Part shown: positions 21,301 through 30,032 of the stretch, one piece after another
How the letters are laid out: each line of letters opens with the position of its first letter
How positions within the stretch are numbered: position 1 is the first letter of the stretch
Notes under the pieces: generated by a model
The model's input: the letters and a program-made list of their open reading frames with translations, nothing else
The model's database searches: none
What the model was told of the DNA's origin: nothing
From: Streptomyces alboflavus
Lineage (GTDB): Bacteria > Actinomycetota > Actinomycetes > Streptomycetales > Streptomycetaceae
DNA: 62,737 bases
Direction: 5' to 3'
NCBI RefSeq assembly: GCF_000716675.1
Contig: NZ_JNXT01000054.1
Location: 1 to 62,737, forward strand
Made by a program: the position numbers and the translations under genes

Positions 21301-22185
21301 GCCGGGCGGTCGCTGATCTCGCACGAGAAGAAGATCCTCGGCGTTAACAAGGCCTTGGACAAGGCGAAGGACAAGCTGGGTGATCTGCGGTCGGCGGCGT
21401 CGCAGCTCCGCAGCAGTGTGAAGGATCGGGTGGTGTCCGATGCGGGTATCACGCGGGCGGCTGGGTCTGATGATGCCCGGCTCACGATCAACACGCTGTT
21501 GTCGCAGATGACGGGCAGTGCCGCCAGTGCGAAGCAGTTCGCGAGCATGCTGAAGTCCTTGAAGAGCCGCGGCCTGTCGAAGGATTTGATCGCGCAGATC
21601 GCTGAGGCCGGTGTTGAGGGCGGGGGGCTGGAGACGGCGGCGGCGGTTCTCGGCGGCGGCAAGGGCGAGATCCAGCGGCTGAACGCCCTGCAGAAGGAGA
21701 TCGTGTCTGCTGCCGGGTCGGCGGGGACGACCGCGGCGGATGCGATGTACGGGGCGGGGATCAAGGCTGCCGAGGGGTTGGTGAAGGGCCTGCAGAAGAA
21801 GCAGGATGCGATCGAGAAGCAGATGATGAAGATCGCCAAGAGCATGGAGAAGGCGATCAAGCGGGCGTTGAAGATCAAGAGCCCGTCGCAGGTGATGGAG
21901 GAGATCGGCGACTACACCGCCGAGGGATTCGCTCTGGGCATGCGCCGTAACCGGTCTGTGACTCCGGCGTGGGCGTCGATGCTGAATGTGCCTCCGCAGA
22001 CGACTGCCGACCGCGGCGCCTCGGCTTCGGCTCGGGCCGGGGGTGCCGCAGGCTGGGATGGGCGGCCGATCGTCGTGCAGCTGCGCATCGGGGAGCGGGA
22101 TCTCGGTGAGGTGGTGATCGACCCGCTGCGCCGGGCGATCGCCCACCGGGGCGGCAATGTCCAGTCCGCCTTGGGGAGGCCGTGA
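18322..22185 (+). CDS. tape measure protein
   Basis: This 1287-residue protein sets tail length and helps DNA entry. It begins at a GTG inside the gpGT reading frame, preceded by GGAGGTGAACCAGA. Hydrophobic segments at about residues 59-95 and 290-395 (GVAAVAGGVSALGARL, VVAGIAAIAVAVHKL) are the usual membrane-active parts. Long helical stretches and Lys/Glu-rich segments surround them. The C-terminal third includes many Lys/Ser pairs (KSPSQVMEEIGDYTAEGFALGM), a motif common at tape measure ends. It is the longest gene in the tail block apart from the tail-tip gene and the portal fusion. Confidence 0.93.
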   Translation: MAGDDVTIIIRADNGDAIRAFRDTEGRLRDMGGRFRSEGSVMSRSMNQLAASLGGVRGSLVPLATAAVPVAAAMAPIAAKTGAAGLAVAAFGAALKPQISNLQDVSAAQDKYNDAVDQYGARSKQAVEAQQAVAQTLRSMPKETQRAAVAYGMLRDETRAWSDDMARFTMAPVEKSFAVMGQVVPELTPMVRGASTELDRLMTVAGGAVASPGFDALSEKVSAFANESLRDAVDGAIHFSRVLSEGDASGPIRSFMEYAQQSGPALRETMSSVGDAVSTLVEAAAAAGPGMLTLVNAAAGLVAALPPELVTVALQVAVGLKMISLAGAGVAAVAGGVSALGARLSALGAASAAAGGGLAGLRAAFLSLGVAARASVVVAGIAAIAVAVHKLSSMGREAPPNVDRLTTSLGKLGQSGKVGGEAARVFGDDLSKLYDKIRSVSDPSTADKVQQGLVKVFSLGMADSTPVKEAKERLDAIDTGLTNLVKGGKADIAAAAFERLKKAYAEEGKASEFTSRMDDYKSALADMKFEQELAAQSMGLFGAQSLAVQEKLNAQKASADGLRQSIVALNDVNRAASGAMNAFEQSIDDVAKVAQENGGALRMVDGQLDLNSKRARDAEAALRALSQNMDGAATAAREAGEPWEKVNGIYARGREKFVAAAEALGLSESQARQLAKTMMRIPDSKKLKIEMRTEDAVAGLDSVISAMKKTPKSKSVTVKALTRDAVDMLKSLGLKVTRLKDGSFRVTAKTRAAHSSIGAVRRARDGLKNKTISIGANTAGFRAAVRGMVGRSLGTSYVDVVYRRNPAVGAALLGGMRAFGASGGLASALPRKRFAAGGEVQAFPNGGSIRGPGTNTSDSILGMFPSGAMARVSDSEYVVQARAVRKYGVRFLDALNSGQLLIPGLKRGGLTKAQQRAKERAEAESRARKEAAGELTISYFGQRAGYRNPEIRNQLGAPDSLGDLTSSLNKWRSVIKRATHGGVERSLLRSLDRAGRSLISHEKKILGVNKALDKAKDKLGDLRSAASQLRSSVKDRVVSDAGITRAAGSDDARLTINTLLSQMTGSAASAKQFASMLKSLKSRGLSKDLIAQIAEAGVEGGGLETAAAVLGGGKGEIQRLNALQKEIVSAAGSAGTTAADAMYGAGIKAAEGLVKGLQKKQDAIEKQMMKIAKSMEKAIKRALKIKSPSQVMEEIGDYTAEGFALGMRRNRSVTPAWASMLNVPPQTTADRGASASARAGGAAGWDGRPIVVQLRIGERDLGEVVIDPLRRAIAHRGGNVQSALGRP

Positions 22186-25100
22186 TGACGTTCCCTCAGA
22201 CGCCGCTGCCGATCCAGGTCGACATCTCGCTGGACGGCTCCACCTGGACCGACATCACGACGGACGTACGCGGCGGCGACCAGGTGCGCATCATCCGGGG
22301 CCGCTCGGACTGGGGGCAGCAGGCTGACGCGGGCCGGTGCAGCTTCGTCCTGAGCAACACGGGTGGAACGTACTCTCCGAGGAATCCGGAGGGCGCGTAC
22401 TACGGGCAGATCGGCCGCAACACGCCCGTGAGGGTGTCCGTGAATACGGGCTCCGTGGCGCTCGACCTGCCTGGTGCGGCGGGGGATTACGCCTCGACGC
22501 CTGACGCGGCGGCGCTGGACATCACCGGGGACATCGACGTCCGTGTCGATGCGACGCTGGCCAACTGGGTCCTGCCGGAGTACCCGTCGACGGGGGACAC
22601 GGATTACGGGTACACGGAGCTGATCGGCAAGGAGACCACGGCTGACAGGGCGTGGGCCCTGTACACCCGGCTGGGGAAGCTGCTGTTCCAGTGGCGGAAC
22701 AGCGGCGGCTCGGCGACCAGCGTCATCTCGGATGATCTGCCGCTGACGGCGTCGGGGCGCCTGGCGGTCCGGGTGGCGCTGGACGTCGACAACGGCGCCA
22801 GCGGTTACGACCTGACGTTCTACACGTCCGACTCGATCGACGGGACGTGGACGCAGCTCGGGGACACGACCACGGGCGGCGCGACGACCAGCATCCGCGC
22901 GAGCGCGGCGGCGCTACGGATCGGGGATGTCGAGTCGGCGTCGAGTGCGTGGCATCATCCGGCGATCGGCCGGGTGCATGCGGTGCAGGTGCTGGACGGG
23001 ATCGGCGGCACGGCCGTGGCGAACCCCGATTTCACGGCCCATTCCGACGGGACGACGTCGTTCGCGGATGCGGCGGGACGGACGTGGTCGCTGGCCGGGA
23101 ACGCGGAGATCACTAACCGCAAGGTGAGGTTCGTCGGCGAGGTCTCCAGCTGGACGCCCCGCTGGGACACGGGCGGCCTCGATGTGGTGACGGAGGTCGA
23201 GGCCGCGGGCGTGCTGCGTCGTCTGGGGCAGGGCGCTGTGCCGCTGAAGAGCCCCGTGTTCCGCGCGTACACGGGCACGACGGCGACGGACGTGGTGGCG
23301 TACTGGCCGATGGAGGACGAGGAGAACGCCACCGAATTGGCGTCGGCGTTCGACGGGCATCCAGCGGTGACGTTCACGGACACAGTGTCGGTGGCCGGGT
23401 ACAGCGACTATGTGGGGTCGGCGCCGGTGCCGACGGTGACGAGCGGGCAGCTTCAGGTCAGCGTGCCGGAGTACTCGCTGGATTCGACGAGCAACACGAA
23501 CATCTTGTTCTTCGTCAAGGTGCCTGCTGCGGGTGTGGTGTCCACGCAGCGGCTGTTGTGGTTCTCGCAGTCCGGGTCTGCCACGTACTGGGACGTCCAG
23601 GTCAACACATCGGGCAACGTGAAGCTGCGCGCGTTCGACAACGAGGGCACGAACATTCTCGACAGCGGGTTCAGCTCGTCTTCCATCAACGGCCTGGAGA
23701 AGATCATCACCGTTGAGCTCGTCAAGGACGGCGCAGACGTCGATTGGGTCGTCACCGTCTACGACATCGCCGGATCGCTCACCACGGCCGTCCCCAGCGA
23801 CACCCTCAGCTTCTTCACTCTCAGCGGCACCCTCGCCTCGTACACCACCGGCCGCGTGACGAGATTCCGCATGTGCCGCGACGGCGCCATGAATGGAACC
23901 GCGGTCGGGCACCTCGTCCTTGGCAACACCACCGACGCGTTCAAAGCCACAGCTGGGGCGCTTGTCGGGTGGACGGCGGAGACCGCGGCGTCCCGCGTCT
24001 CCCGGCTCGGGCGCGAGGAGGGCATCCACGCCTACGCGACCCGCTCCGGCGACGAGCAGTGCGGCGCGCAGGCCCGCAACACAGCGCTGGACCTGATGCG
24101 CAGCGCGGAGAGCGTGGACGAGGGGATCCTTGCTGAGCAGCGGGGCATCCTCGGGGTCCGGTATGTGACGCGGGCGAGCATGTACAACCAGCCCGTTGAT
24201 CTCAGCCTCGACTACACCGGCTCGGATGGGCTCGTGGCGCCGCTGGCTCCGGTGGACGATGACCAGTCCGTCACCAACGACGTGACCGTGCAGCGCGAGG
24301 GCGGATCCTCGGCGCGCGCCGTGCTGGACGCCGGCGCGCTGTCCACGCAGGCCCCGCCGGACGGGGTTGGCCTGTACGACACCTCGTACGCCCTGAACCT
24401 GCTGGACGACACCCAGCCCGCGCATCACGCGGGCTGGCGCCTGCACCTGGGGACGTGGGACGAGACCCGGTTCCCGCAGGCCACAGTGAATCTGGCGAAT
24501 GCCCCGGCGAGTATCGAGGCCGCGGCGGTGGTGGATGTCGGCTCGCGCCTCCAGATCACCAACCCGCCGGTGTGGCTGCCGCCGGACACGCTGGATCTGC
24601 TGGTGCAGGGATACAGCGAGGTGATGGATCAGTTCACGTGGACGATCACGTACAACTGCACGCCGTTCGGGCCGTTCAGTGTGGCCACCGAGGGCGATGC
24701 CCGGTACGCCCGGGCAGACACTGCGGGCAGTGAGCTGGACGAGGCGCTGACGACCACGGAGACCGACGTGGACGTGGCGACTACCTCGGGCCCGGTGTGG
24801 GTCGAGTCTGGTGACCGGCTCACCGCCAACCCGGACTTCGAGGTGGACACGTCCGGCTGGACGGCGGGCGGCGGCGCGACGATCTCCCGTGTGGCCACGC
24901 CCGAAAATGCGCCATTCAGCGGGTCGTGGTCGCTGAAGATCGTGCCGGACGGTGTGTCCAGCAGCGCGTACGCGGTGTCAGATCAGGTGGCGGTCAGTCC
25001 CAGCACCTCGTACTACGTGTACGGGTGGCTGCGCTGTGACACCAGCCGCAGTGTCACGTTGGGCGTCGACTGGTTCACCGGTGGGGGGGCGTACATCTCG

Positions 25101-26063
25101 TCGTCGTCGGTCTCGCAGAGCGTGGCGGCTGGGGTGTGGACGGAGTTCTCCGGCACGGTGACGTCACCGGGGACGGCGGGGCTGGCGAATCTGTATCCGC
25201 AGGTGGGATCGACGCCGTCGGCGTCGGATGTCGTGCACGCGGATGTGGTGCTGCTGAGCGACACCGAGGAGAGCGGGTCGCGGGAGTTGCCGTTCGAGGT
25301 TCGAGTGGCTGGTGAGGTGATGCTGGTGAGGGATGTGGCGTCGTGGGCGACAGACGCGTTCGGCCGGTCGGTGTCGAGCGGGTGGGGAACCGCCGACAGC
25401 GGGCAGGCGTGGACCACCAGCGGCGGCACGGCGGCGGACTATGCGGTCGGCTCGGGGTACGGGAGCCATGTCCTGGCGTCGACGAACGTGTCGCGGCGGT
25501 GTATCACCGATTTCGCGTACGCCGACATCGACGTGTACGTCAGCTTGACCACGTCGGCGACCGCGGCCGGGGGCAGCCTGTACGGCGGGCTGACGGGCCG
25601 GTACACGGACTCCGACAACCTGTACATGGCCCGGGTGGAGGCCACTACCAGCGACACGCTGATCTTGTCTATCCGTAAGCGGGTGGCAGCGGCGGAGACC
25701 CAACTGGGCACCTATGCGCTGTCGACGGGGATCACGTACACGCCGGGCACGACGTATGTGCGGGTGCGTTTCCAGGTGGCTGGGAGCATGCTGCGGGCGA
25801 AGGCCTGGCTGGTCGGCGCGCTGGAGCCGGGGCCGTGGCAGGTGGAGGTGGTGGATACGTCGCTGACCACGTCGGCGTCCATCGGGACGCGGTCGATCGC
25901 CTCGTCGGCGAACACGAACATCAACCCCGAGGTGCGGTACGACGACTACGAGGTCGTCAATCCCCAGACGTTCACCGTCACACGGTCCGTGAACGGCGTG
26001 ACGAAAGCTCAGTCGGCTGGCGCGGATGTGCGGCTGGCGTATCCCGCGTATGCGGCCCTGTAG
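22182..26063 (+). CDS. modular tail-tip/receptor-binding protein with LamG and CBM-like domains
   Basis: This 1293-residue protein follows the tape measure with a four-base overlap (GTG 22182 or ATG 22185). Residues 1-90 look like a distal-tail segment (LPIQVDISLDGSTWTDITTDV). A LamG module (about 92-300) repeats the one in the protein at 15473. A second LamG-like module starts near residue 366 (VVAYWPMEDEENATELAS). A CBM-like jelly roll lies at about 879-1030 (NPDFEVDTSGWTAGGGATIS). A third sugar-binding-type sandwich spans about 1055-1270. Such stacking suggests host-surface polysaccharide binding. There is no depolymerase motif that I can see. Confidence 0.82.
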   Translation: MMTFPQTPLPIQVDISLDGSTWTDITTDVRGGDQVRIIRGRSDWGQQADAGRCSFVLSNTGGTYSPRNPEGAYYGQIGRNTPVRVSVNTGSVALDLPGAAGDYASTPDAAALDITGDIDVRVDATLANWVLPEYPSTGDTDYGYTELIGKETTADRAWALYTRLGKLLFQWRNSGGSATSVISDDLPLTASGRLAVRVALDVDNGASGYDLTFYTSDSIDGTWTQLGDTTTGGATTSIRASAAALRIGDVESASSAWHHPAIGRVHAVQVLDGIGGTAVANPDFTAHSDGTTSFADAAGRTWSLAGNAEITNRKVRFVGEVSSWTPRWDTGGLDVVTEVEAAGVLRRLGQGAVPLKSPVFRAYTGTTATDVVAYWPMEDEENATELASAFDGHPAVTFTDTVSVAGYSDYVGSAPVPTVTSGQLQVSVPEYSLDSTSNTNILFFVKVPAAGVVSTQRLLWFSQSGSATYWDVQVNTSGNVKLRAFDNEGTNILDSGFSSSSINGLEKIITVELVKDGADVDWVVTVYDIAGSLTTAVPSDTLSFFTLSGTLASYTTGRVTRFRMCRDGAMNGTAVGHLVLGNTTDAFKATAGALVGWTAETAASRVSRLGREEGIHAYATRSGDEQCGAQARNTALDLMRSAESVDEGILAEQRGILGVRYVTRASMYNQPVDLSLDYTGSDGLVAPLAPVDDDQSVTNDVTVQREGGSSARAVLDAGALSTQAPPDGVGLYDTSYALNLLDDTQPAHHAGWRLHLGTWDETRFPQATVNLANAPASIEAAAVVDVGSRLQITNPPVWLPPDTLDLLVQGYSEVMDQFTWTITYNCTPFGPFSVATEGDARYARADTAGSELDEALTTTETDVDVATTSGPVWVESGDRLTANPDFEVDTSGWTAGGGATISRVATPENAPFSGSWSLKIVPDGVSSSAYAVSDQVAVSPSTSYYVYGWLRCDTSRSVTLGVDWFTGGGAYISSSSVSQSVAAGVWTEFSGTVTSPGTAGLANLYPQVGSTPSASDVVHADVVLLSDTEESGSRELPFEVRVAGEVMLVRDVASWATDAFGRSVSSGWGTADSGQAWTTSGGTAADYAVGSGYGSHVLASTNVSRRCITDFAYADIDVYVSLTTSATAAGGSLYGGLTGRYTDSDNLYMARVEATTSDTLILSIRKRVAAAETQLGTYALSTGITYTPGTTYVRVRFQVAGSMLRAKAWLVGALEPGPWQVEVVDTSLTTSASIGTRSIASSANTNINPEVRYDDYEVVNPQTFTVTRSVNGVTKAQSAGADVRLAYPAYAAL

Positions 26064-26072
26064 GAGGTTCTG

Positions 26073-26570
26073 ATGGCGTTTACTCCGTGGGCTGCTGGTC
26101 AGCGGATCACTGCGTCGAGGCTGGCCGGCATGACGCTCACGTGGTCGGCGTGGACGCCGACGTGGACGACGTCGACCGGAGCGAACTCCCCGTCGTTCGG
26201 GAACGCGACGATCGACTGCAAATACGCGCAGTCCGCGGACGCCGTCCTGTTCGAGATGGAGATCACGTTCGGGTCGACGACGAACTTCGGCGGCGGCGGC
26301 AGCAGCGACAACTGGCGCTTCAGTCTCCCGGTGACCGCGGCTGAGTCCGTTCTGATCGCGGGCGTGGGTGAGATCCAGGACGGCGCGGCGACGACGCGCT
26401 GGCCTGTGCGTGCCCGCCTCACCACCACGACGACGGTCGAGGTCGAGCTGTGCGGGCGGGCGTACGACGACACAGCGGGCGTGAGCTCGGGTCTGGTGGA
26501 CGCGACGACGCCGATGACGTGGGCCAACGGCGATCGGATTCTGCTGCATGGCCACTACCAGGCCGCCTAG
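26073..26570 (+). CDS. hypothetical tail/fibre protein (165 aa)
   Basis: This 165-residue protein begins MAFTPWAAGQRITASRLAGM after TAGGAGGTTCTG. The N-terminal phrase (GQRITASRLNxM type) is a motif I know from small fibre-like proteins of actinobacterial phages. The rest is a beta-rich domain: VLFEMEITFGSTTNFGGG, WRFSLPVTAA, and PMTWANGDRILLHGHYQAA. It probably forms part of the tail tip with its neighbours. No enzyme motif is seen. Confidence 0.75.
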   Translation: MAFTPWAAGQRITASRLAGMTLTWSAWTPTWTTSTGANSPSFGNATIDCKYAQSADAVLFEMEITFGSTTNFGGGGSSDNWRFSLPVTAAESVLIAGVGEIQDGAATTRWPVRARLTTTTTVEVELCGRAYDDTAGVSSGLVDATTPMTWANGDRILLHGHYQAA

Positions 26571-26582
26571 CGGGAGGTATTG

Positions 26583-27068
26583 ATGTCTGTCTATGTGTGC
26601 TCGCTGAAGACGACGGGGCCGCAGCTGATCGATCCGGGCGGCTACCAGGTGGTGCGGCTGCCGTATGGCGGGGGTGAGTCGTACGACCCGCACGGCATGC
26701 ATCCGGCTGAGCAGCCCGACGGGTACGTCGTCGGCAGCTGGCTCGCCGAGGACCGCGCCGGGCTGATCTGGCCCGCCATCGACGGATGGGGCGAGCTCCG
26801 AGCCATGATCCAGTGGGAAGCGGGCGGTTACACCGAGCTGCGCGACCAGGTCGTACGCGATCCGCTGGGGATGACCAGCGACCCGGCGGACACGACGGCG
26901 ACGGATCACCGTCCGCCGACGCCGGGCATGCAGTGTTTCACCAAGGCGTGGTCGATCTTCGTGCACCCGGGGGTGCCGCTCGCACTGCGCGTCGCCCACA
27001 ACGACGCGGGGCCGCGGCAGTTGGTGCTCGCCGAGCTCAAGCTCATCATCCACCCTGAGGAGGGCTGA
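26583..27068 (+). CDS. hypothetical tail-associated protein (161 aa)
   Basis: The ATG at 26583 follows GGGAGGTATTG; a TTG three bases earlier is a less likely start. The 161-residue protein starts MSVYVCSLKTTGPQLIDPGGYQVVRLPYGG and ends in beta-type strands (VPLALRVAHNDAGPRQLVLAELKLIIHP). It has no signal peptide or membrane span. Sitting between the tail-tip proteins and the endolysin, it is likely a small tail accessory protein. The family is unrecognised. Confidence 0.7.
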   Translation: MSVYVCSLKTTGPQLIDPGGYQVVRLPYGGGESYDPHGMHPAEQPDGYVVGSWLAEDRAGLIWPAIDGWGELRAMIQWEAGGYTELRDQVVRDPLGMTSDPADTTATDHRPPTPGMQCFTKAWSIFVHPGVPLALRVAHNDAGPRQLVLAELKLIIHPEEG

Positions 27069-27070
27069 CC

Positions 27071-27988
27071 ATGGCCCCGCCCCTGACTCCCGCCACCCTC
27101 CTCAGCGTGCTCCGCGCCGAGGGCTTGACCGTCGTCGAGGTCGGCAACTGGCGTACACACAACCGCAACCACAAGGGACCGTGGGGCCCGGTGCACGGCG
27201 TGATGATCCACCACACCGTGACCCGGGGCAGCGCCGCCACGGTGGACCTCTGCCGCCGCGGCCACTCCACCCTGCCCGGCCCGCTGTGCCACGGCGTCAT
27301 CACGAAGGACGGCCGCGTCCACCTCGTCGGCTACGGCCGCGCCAACCATGCCGGGATGGGCGATGACGACGTGCTCCAGGCCGTCATCGCCGAGCGCGCG
27401 CTGCCGCCGGACAACGAGGCCAACACCGACGGCAACCGCCACTTCTACGGCTTCGAGTGCGAGAACCTCGGCGACGGCGAAGACCCCTGGCCCGAGGCCC
27501 AACTCCGGGCGATCGAGAAGGTCAGCGCGGCGATCTGCCGCCACCACGGCTGGGGCCCGGGGTCCATCATCGGCCACTTGGAGTGGCAGCCCGGCAAGGT
27601 CGACCCGCGCGGCTTCTCGATGCAGACCATGCGCGGGCGGATCGCCGCGCGCCTCGACAGCAATCAACCCCCTGAGCAGGAGGACCCGATGGCAGGCATG
27701 AGTAACGCCGACATCTGCAAGGCGGTGTGGACGACCGATGGCGTGGTCGGCGTCCCCGACGGCTGGGGCGCCCCCGGCAACACGGAGTGGAAGCCTGCCA
27801 GCATCCTCATCGACATGGGCAAGCGGCTACGCACCGTGGAAGCCCAGCAGGCGGCGCAGGCCGCCACGATCGACAAGCTGGTCGATGCCGTGGCCGCCGG
27901 ACCCGCCGCAGACCTCGATGCCCTCAAGGCAGAGATCCGCGCCGCGATCGAGTCCGTAGTCATCCGCATCGACGCCGACAGCGTCTGA
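27071..27988 (+). CDS. endolysin, N-acetylmuramoyl-L-alanine amidase (Amidase_2)
   Basis: This 305-residue lysin cuts the amide bond between muramic acid and the peptide stem. Residues about 30-200 form the zinc amidase fold: GVMIHHTVTRG with the first His ligand, HGVITKDGRVHLVGYGRANHAG, FYGFECENLGDG and IIGHLEWQPGKVDPRGF, which supplies the second His and the catalytic Lys/Asp region. The C-terminal 90 residues are helical (LRTVEAQQAAQAATIDKLVDAVA) and likely oligomerise or bind the wall. No signal peptide is present, so release needs the holin just downstream. Confidence 0.93.
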   Translation: MAPPLTPATLLSVLRAEGLTVVEVGNWRTHNRNHKGPWGPVHGVMIHHTVTRGSAATVDLCRRGHSTLPGPLCHGVITKDGRVHLVGYGRANHAGMGDDDVLQAVIAERALPPDNEANTDGNRHFYGFECENLGDGEDPWPEAQLRAIEKVSAAICRHHGWGPGSIIGHLEWQPGKVDPRGFSMQTMRGRIAARLDSNQPPEQEDPMAGMSNADICKAVWTTDGVVGVPDGWGAPGNTEWKPASILIDMGKRLRTVEAQQAAQAATIDKLVDAVAAGPAADLDALKAEIRAAIESVVIRIDADSV

Positions 27989-28009
27989 CGCACTCCGGGG
28001 AGTAGCAGC

Positions 28010-28219
28010 ATGAGGATCTCGAAGTACTGGAAGGCGGTCGTCGCTGCGGTCGCGGCGGGCGCGGCGGCGTTGGCGACGGCGCTGGACGACGGCACGGTGA
28101 CGGCGCAGGAGGGCCTGACTGTGGGGCTCGCGGTGCTCGGCGCGCTGGGGCTGACCTGGGCGGTGCCGAACAAGGCGCGCACGCCGAGTACGCCGCCTGG
28201 TCCGGTGCCGGGGAGCTGA
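28010..28219 (+). CDS. holin
   Basis: This 69-residue protein has a basic start (MRISKYWK), two hydrophobic stretches (AVVAAVAAGAAALATAL and GLTVGLAVLGALGLTWAV) separated by an acidic hinge (DDGTVTAQE), and a short polar tail. That is the form of a small two-span phage holin, and it directly follows the endolysin. It would form the membrane lesion that lets the amidase reach the wall. Confidence 0.82.
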   Translation: MRISKYWKAVVAAVAAGAAALATALDDGTVTAQEGLTVGLAVLGALGLTWAVPNKARTPSTPPGPVPGS

Positions 28220-28250
28220 CTCTGCCCCATGCGAGCGTCGGGGAGGTGGC

Positions 28251-28517
28251 ATGGACGCCGCCATGGTCACGGCCGTCGCCGCGCTGATCGCGGGGCCGGT
28301 GGCTGCGGCGGCCGCCATGTACGGCACCCGCGGCGCGGCTCGGGCGGCCCGGGAGGGTAATGCGGTGACCGGTCTCACCAGCTTGACCGACCAGCTCCAG
28401 GAGGAGCGCGTCGAGATGCGTGCCGAGTTGGCCACGCTGCGAGCGGAGTTGGCGGCCGAGCGCGCGGAAGTGGCCCGGCTCAAGGCGCTCGTCATGCAGT
28501 TGGGAGGGCAGCCGTGA
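28251..28517 (+). CDS. membrane-anchored coiled-coil protein in the lysis cassette (88 aa)
   Basis: This 88-residue protein has an N-terminal transmembrane segment ([20 protein letters not shown]) and a long heptad-type coiled coil ([21 protein letters not shown]...[12 protein letters not shown]). The ATG at 28251 follows GGGAGGTGGC. Its stop overlaps the next start as GTGA. Small one-span coiled-coil proteins in this position may modulate holin timing (antiholin or spanin-like helper), but this is inference. Confidence 0.75.
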   Translation: MDAAMVTAVAALIAGPVAAAAAMYGTRGAARAAREGNAVTGLTSLTDQLQEERVEMRAELATLRAELAAERAEVARLKALVMQLGGQP

Positions 28518-29215
28518 CGCGGACCGAGAGCGCGCTGTACCGGGCCCGACACCTGCTGTGGATCACAGCTGCGCTGCTCGTCCTCGGTGGTGGTCTGGGG
28601 CTCGCGTTCCTACTGATCGACCGTGCGAGCGAGCGAGCGGACACGGCGATCGCGGAGGCCAACCTCAGGGGTGAGGCGGTGAGCACGCTGGCGGGTGATG
28701 TGCGGGCGCTACGGGAGCAGGTGAAGGCGGAGGGCGAGGAGCCGGTGGCGCCGGATCCGACGCGGGCGGTGGAGGATCTGCCGGAGCGGGCGGAGGTGCC
28801 GGTGCCGATTCCGGGGCCGCGGGGTCCTGCTGGTGAGCCGGGCCAGTCAGGGGCTTCCGGGCGGCCGGGCGAGGACGGGGCTTCGGGGCGTGACGGTGCG
28901 GACGGGGCTGGTGGCGATCCGGGCCCGAGCGGTGCGCCTGGCGCTCCGGGGTCCTCCGGCGCTGACGGCGCGGCGGGCCCGCCCGGTCCGCAGGGGGAGC
29001 CGGGGCCGGCGGGCCCGGCGGGTGAGCAGGGCCCGCCCGGGGAAGACGGTGCGGACGGCCGGGATGGGCAGACGTGCCCGGACGGGTACTCGCTGCAGCC
29101 GCCGCCGGATGATCCGGATGCGCTGGTGTGTCGCCGTGATGGTCCGCCGCCGGAGGAGCCGGAGCGGTCGCCGCAGGCTGCGGCGTTGGATCCGCAGCGT
29201 CGGCAGTACGCGTGA
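28514..29215 (+). CDS. membrane protein with collagen-like G-x-y repeats
   Basis: This 233-residue protein starts at a GTGA overlap. It has a transmembrane segment ([22 protein letters not shown]), a helical stalk to about residue 75, then about 90 residues of G-x-y triplets ([19 protein letters not shown] and on) and a Cys-containing tail ([11 protein letters not shown]...LVCRRDG). Collagen-like triplets in phages usually form trimeric fibres. The N-terminal anchor here suggests a membrane or virion-attached fibre that could act at the surface of the lysogen. The last gene of the late operon fits either a lysis or a conversion role. Confidence 0.8.
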   Translation: MTRTESALYRARHLLWITAALLVLGGGLGLAFLLIDRASERADTAIAEANLRGEAVSTLAGDVRALREQVKAEGEEPVAPDPTRAVEDLPERAEVPVPIPGPRGPAGEPGQSGASGRPGEDGASGRDGADGAGGDPGPSGAPGAPGSSGADGAAGPPGPQGEPGPAGPAGEQGPPGEDGADGRDGQTCPDGYSLQPPPDDPDALVCRRDGPPPEEPERSPQAAALDPQRRQYA

Positions 29216-29218
29216 GGT

Positions 29219-29410
29219 TCAGGCGGCGGTGACGATGTCGGCGTGGACGGCGGCGACCCACTCGCGGAGGAGGCGTTCGTACACGGCTCGCTGAGCGGCC
29301 GTCAGCCTGACGCGGGGGTCTCGGTGTCCGCCGTGCCAGAGGGCGCGGATGTCCTCGTTCACGTCCGCAGCGGGGCGCACGGGGCCAGGGCGCTGGGGGT
29401 TGGGGGACAT
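29219..29410 (-). CDS. small hypothetical protein (63 aa), convergent to late operon
   Basis: Read from the ATG at 29410, this 63-residue protein is MSPNPQRPG... then DVNEDIRALWHGGHRDPRV and LTAAQRAVYERLLREWVAAVHADIV. The last half is a clear amphipathic helix. It ends three bases from the stop of the collagen-like gene on the other strand, and appears to belong with the regulator/NUDIX cargo group. The frame is open far upstream, but this ATG gives the sensible product. The function is unknown. Confidence 0.6.
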   Translation of the reverse strand: MSPNPQRPGPVRPAADVNEDIRALWHGGHRDPRVRLTAAQRAVYERLLREWVAAVHADIVTAA

Positions 29411-29451
29411 GCCTGTCAGCGTAGGCGGTGCCACTGACTGGACGCCATGGG

Positions 29452-29988
29452 CTACACACCCCGCAGCCGCGCGAGCATGAGCAGCGCGGCGACGGCGTTC
29501 GCCGAGCGCACTTCGCCCCGGGTGATCAGCTCTGGGACCTGCGCGAGCGGCACCCACTCCCTCCGTGCCGACTCGAAGTCGTCGGCAGGGAGGTCGCGGA
29601 TCTGCTCGGCCCGGTCGGACCAGTACACGCGGTGGTGCGAGGTCGAGATGCCCGGCATCGGGTCGACTGTGAGGAGGAGCTGCATCGGGCCCGGCCGCCA
29701 GCCGGTCTCCTCCTCGAACTCGCGCGCCGCCGCGACCGCTGGGTCCTCGCCCACGCCCGTGCCTCCGGAGGGAAGTTCCCAGCCCCACGCGTCCGTGATG
29801 AAGCGGTGCCGCCACAGCAACAGCGCCTCGTTGCGCTCGTTCACGACAGTCGCCACGGCCACGGGGCGCAAGCGGATCACGGTGTGATCGAGGTGTCGGC
29901 CGTCGGGCAGCTCGACGTCGGCCATCGCGACGTTCACCCACCGGTTCTCGTACACGGTGCGCTCGCCGAGGTTCCGCCACACTGACAC
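29452..29988 (-). CDS. NUDIX hydrolase
   Basis: This 178-residue protein carries a full Nudix box, GGTGVGE then REFEEETGW (about residues 75-97), the metal-binding loop-helix of enzymes that hydrolyse nucleoside diphosphates linked to another moiety. The N-terminal segment (WRNLGERTVYENRWVNVAMADVELPDG) resembles ADP-ribose pyrophosphatase-type members. The GTG at 29988 is chosen because AGAGGCAGC lies at good spacing; a second GTG lies two codons later. It sits downstream of an XRE-TPR regulator on the same strand, a pairing often seen in Streptomyces. The substrate cannot be told. Confidence 0.85.
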   Translation of the reverse strand: MSVWRNLGERTVYENRWVNVAMADVELPDGRHLDHTVIRLRPVAVATVVNERNEALLLWRHRFITDAWGWELPSGGTGVGEDPAVAAAREFEEETGWRPGPMQLLLTVDPMPGISTSHHRVYWSDRAEQIRDLPADDFESARREWVPLAQVPELITRGEVRSANAVAALLMLARLRGV

Positions 29989-30032
29989 GCTGCTGCCTCT
30001 CGTCGGGTACGTCGCCCATCCGACCACAGCGG

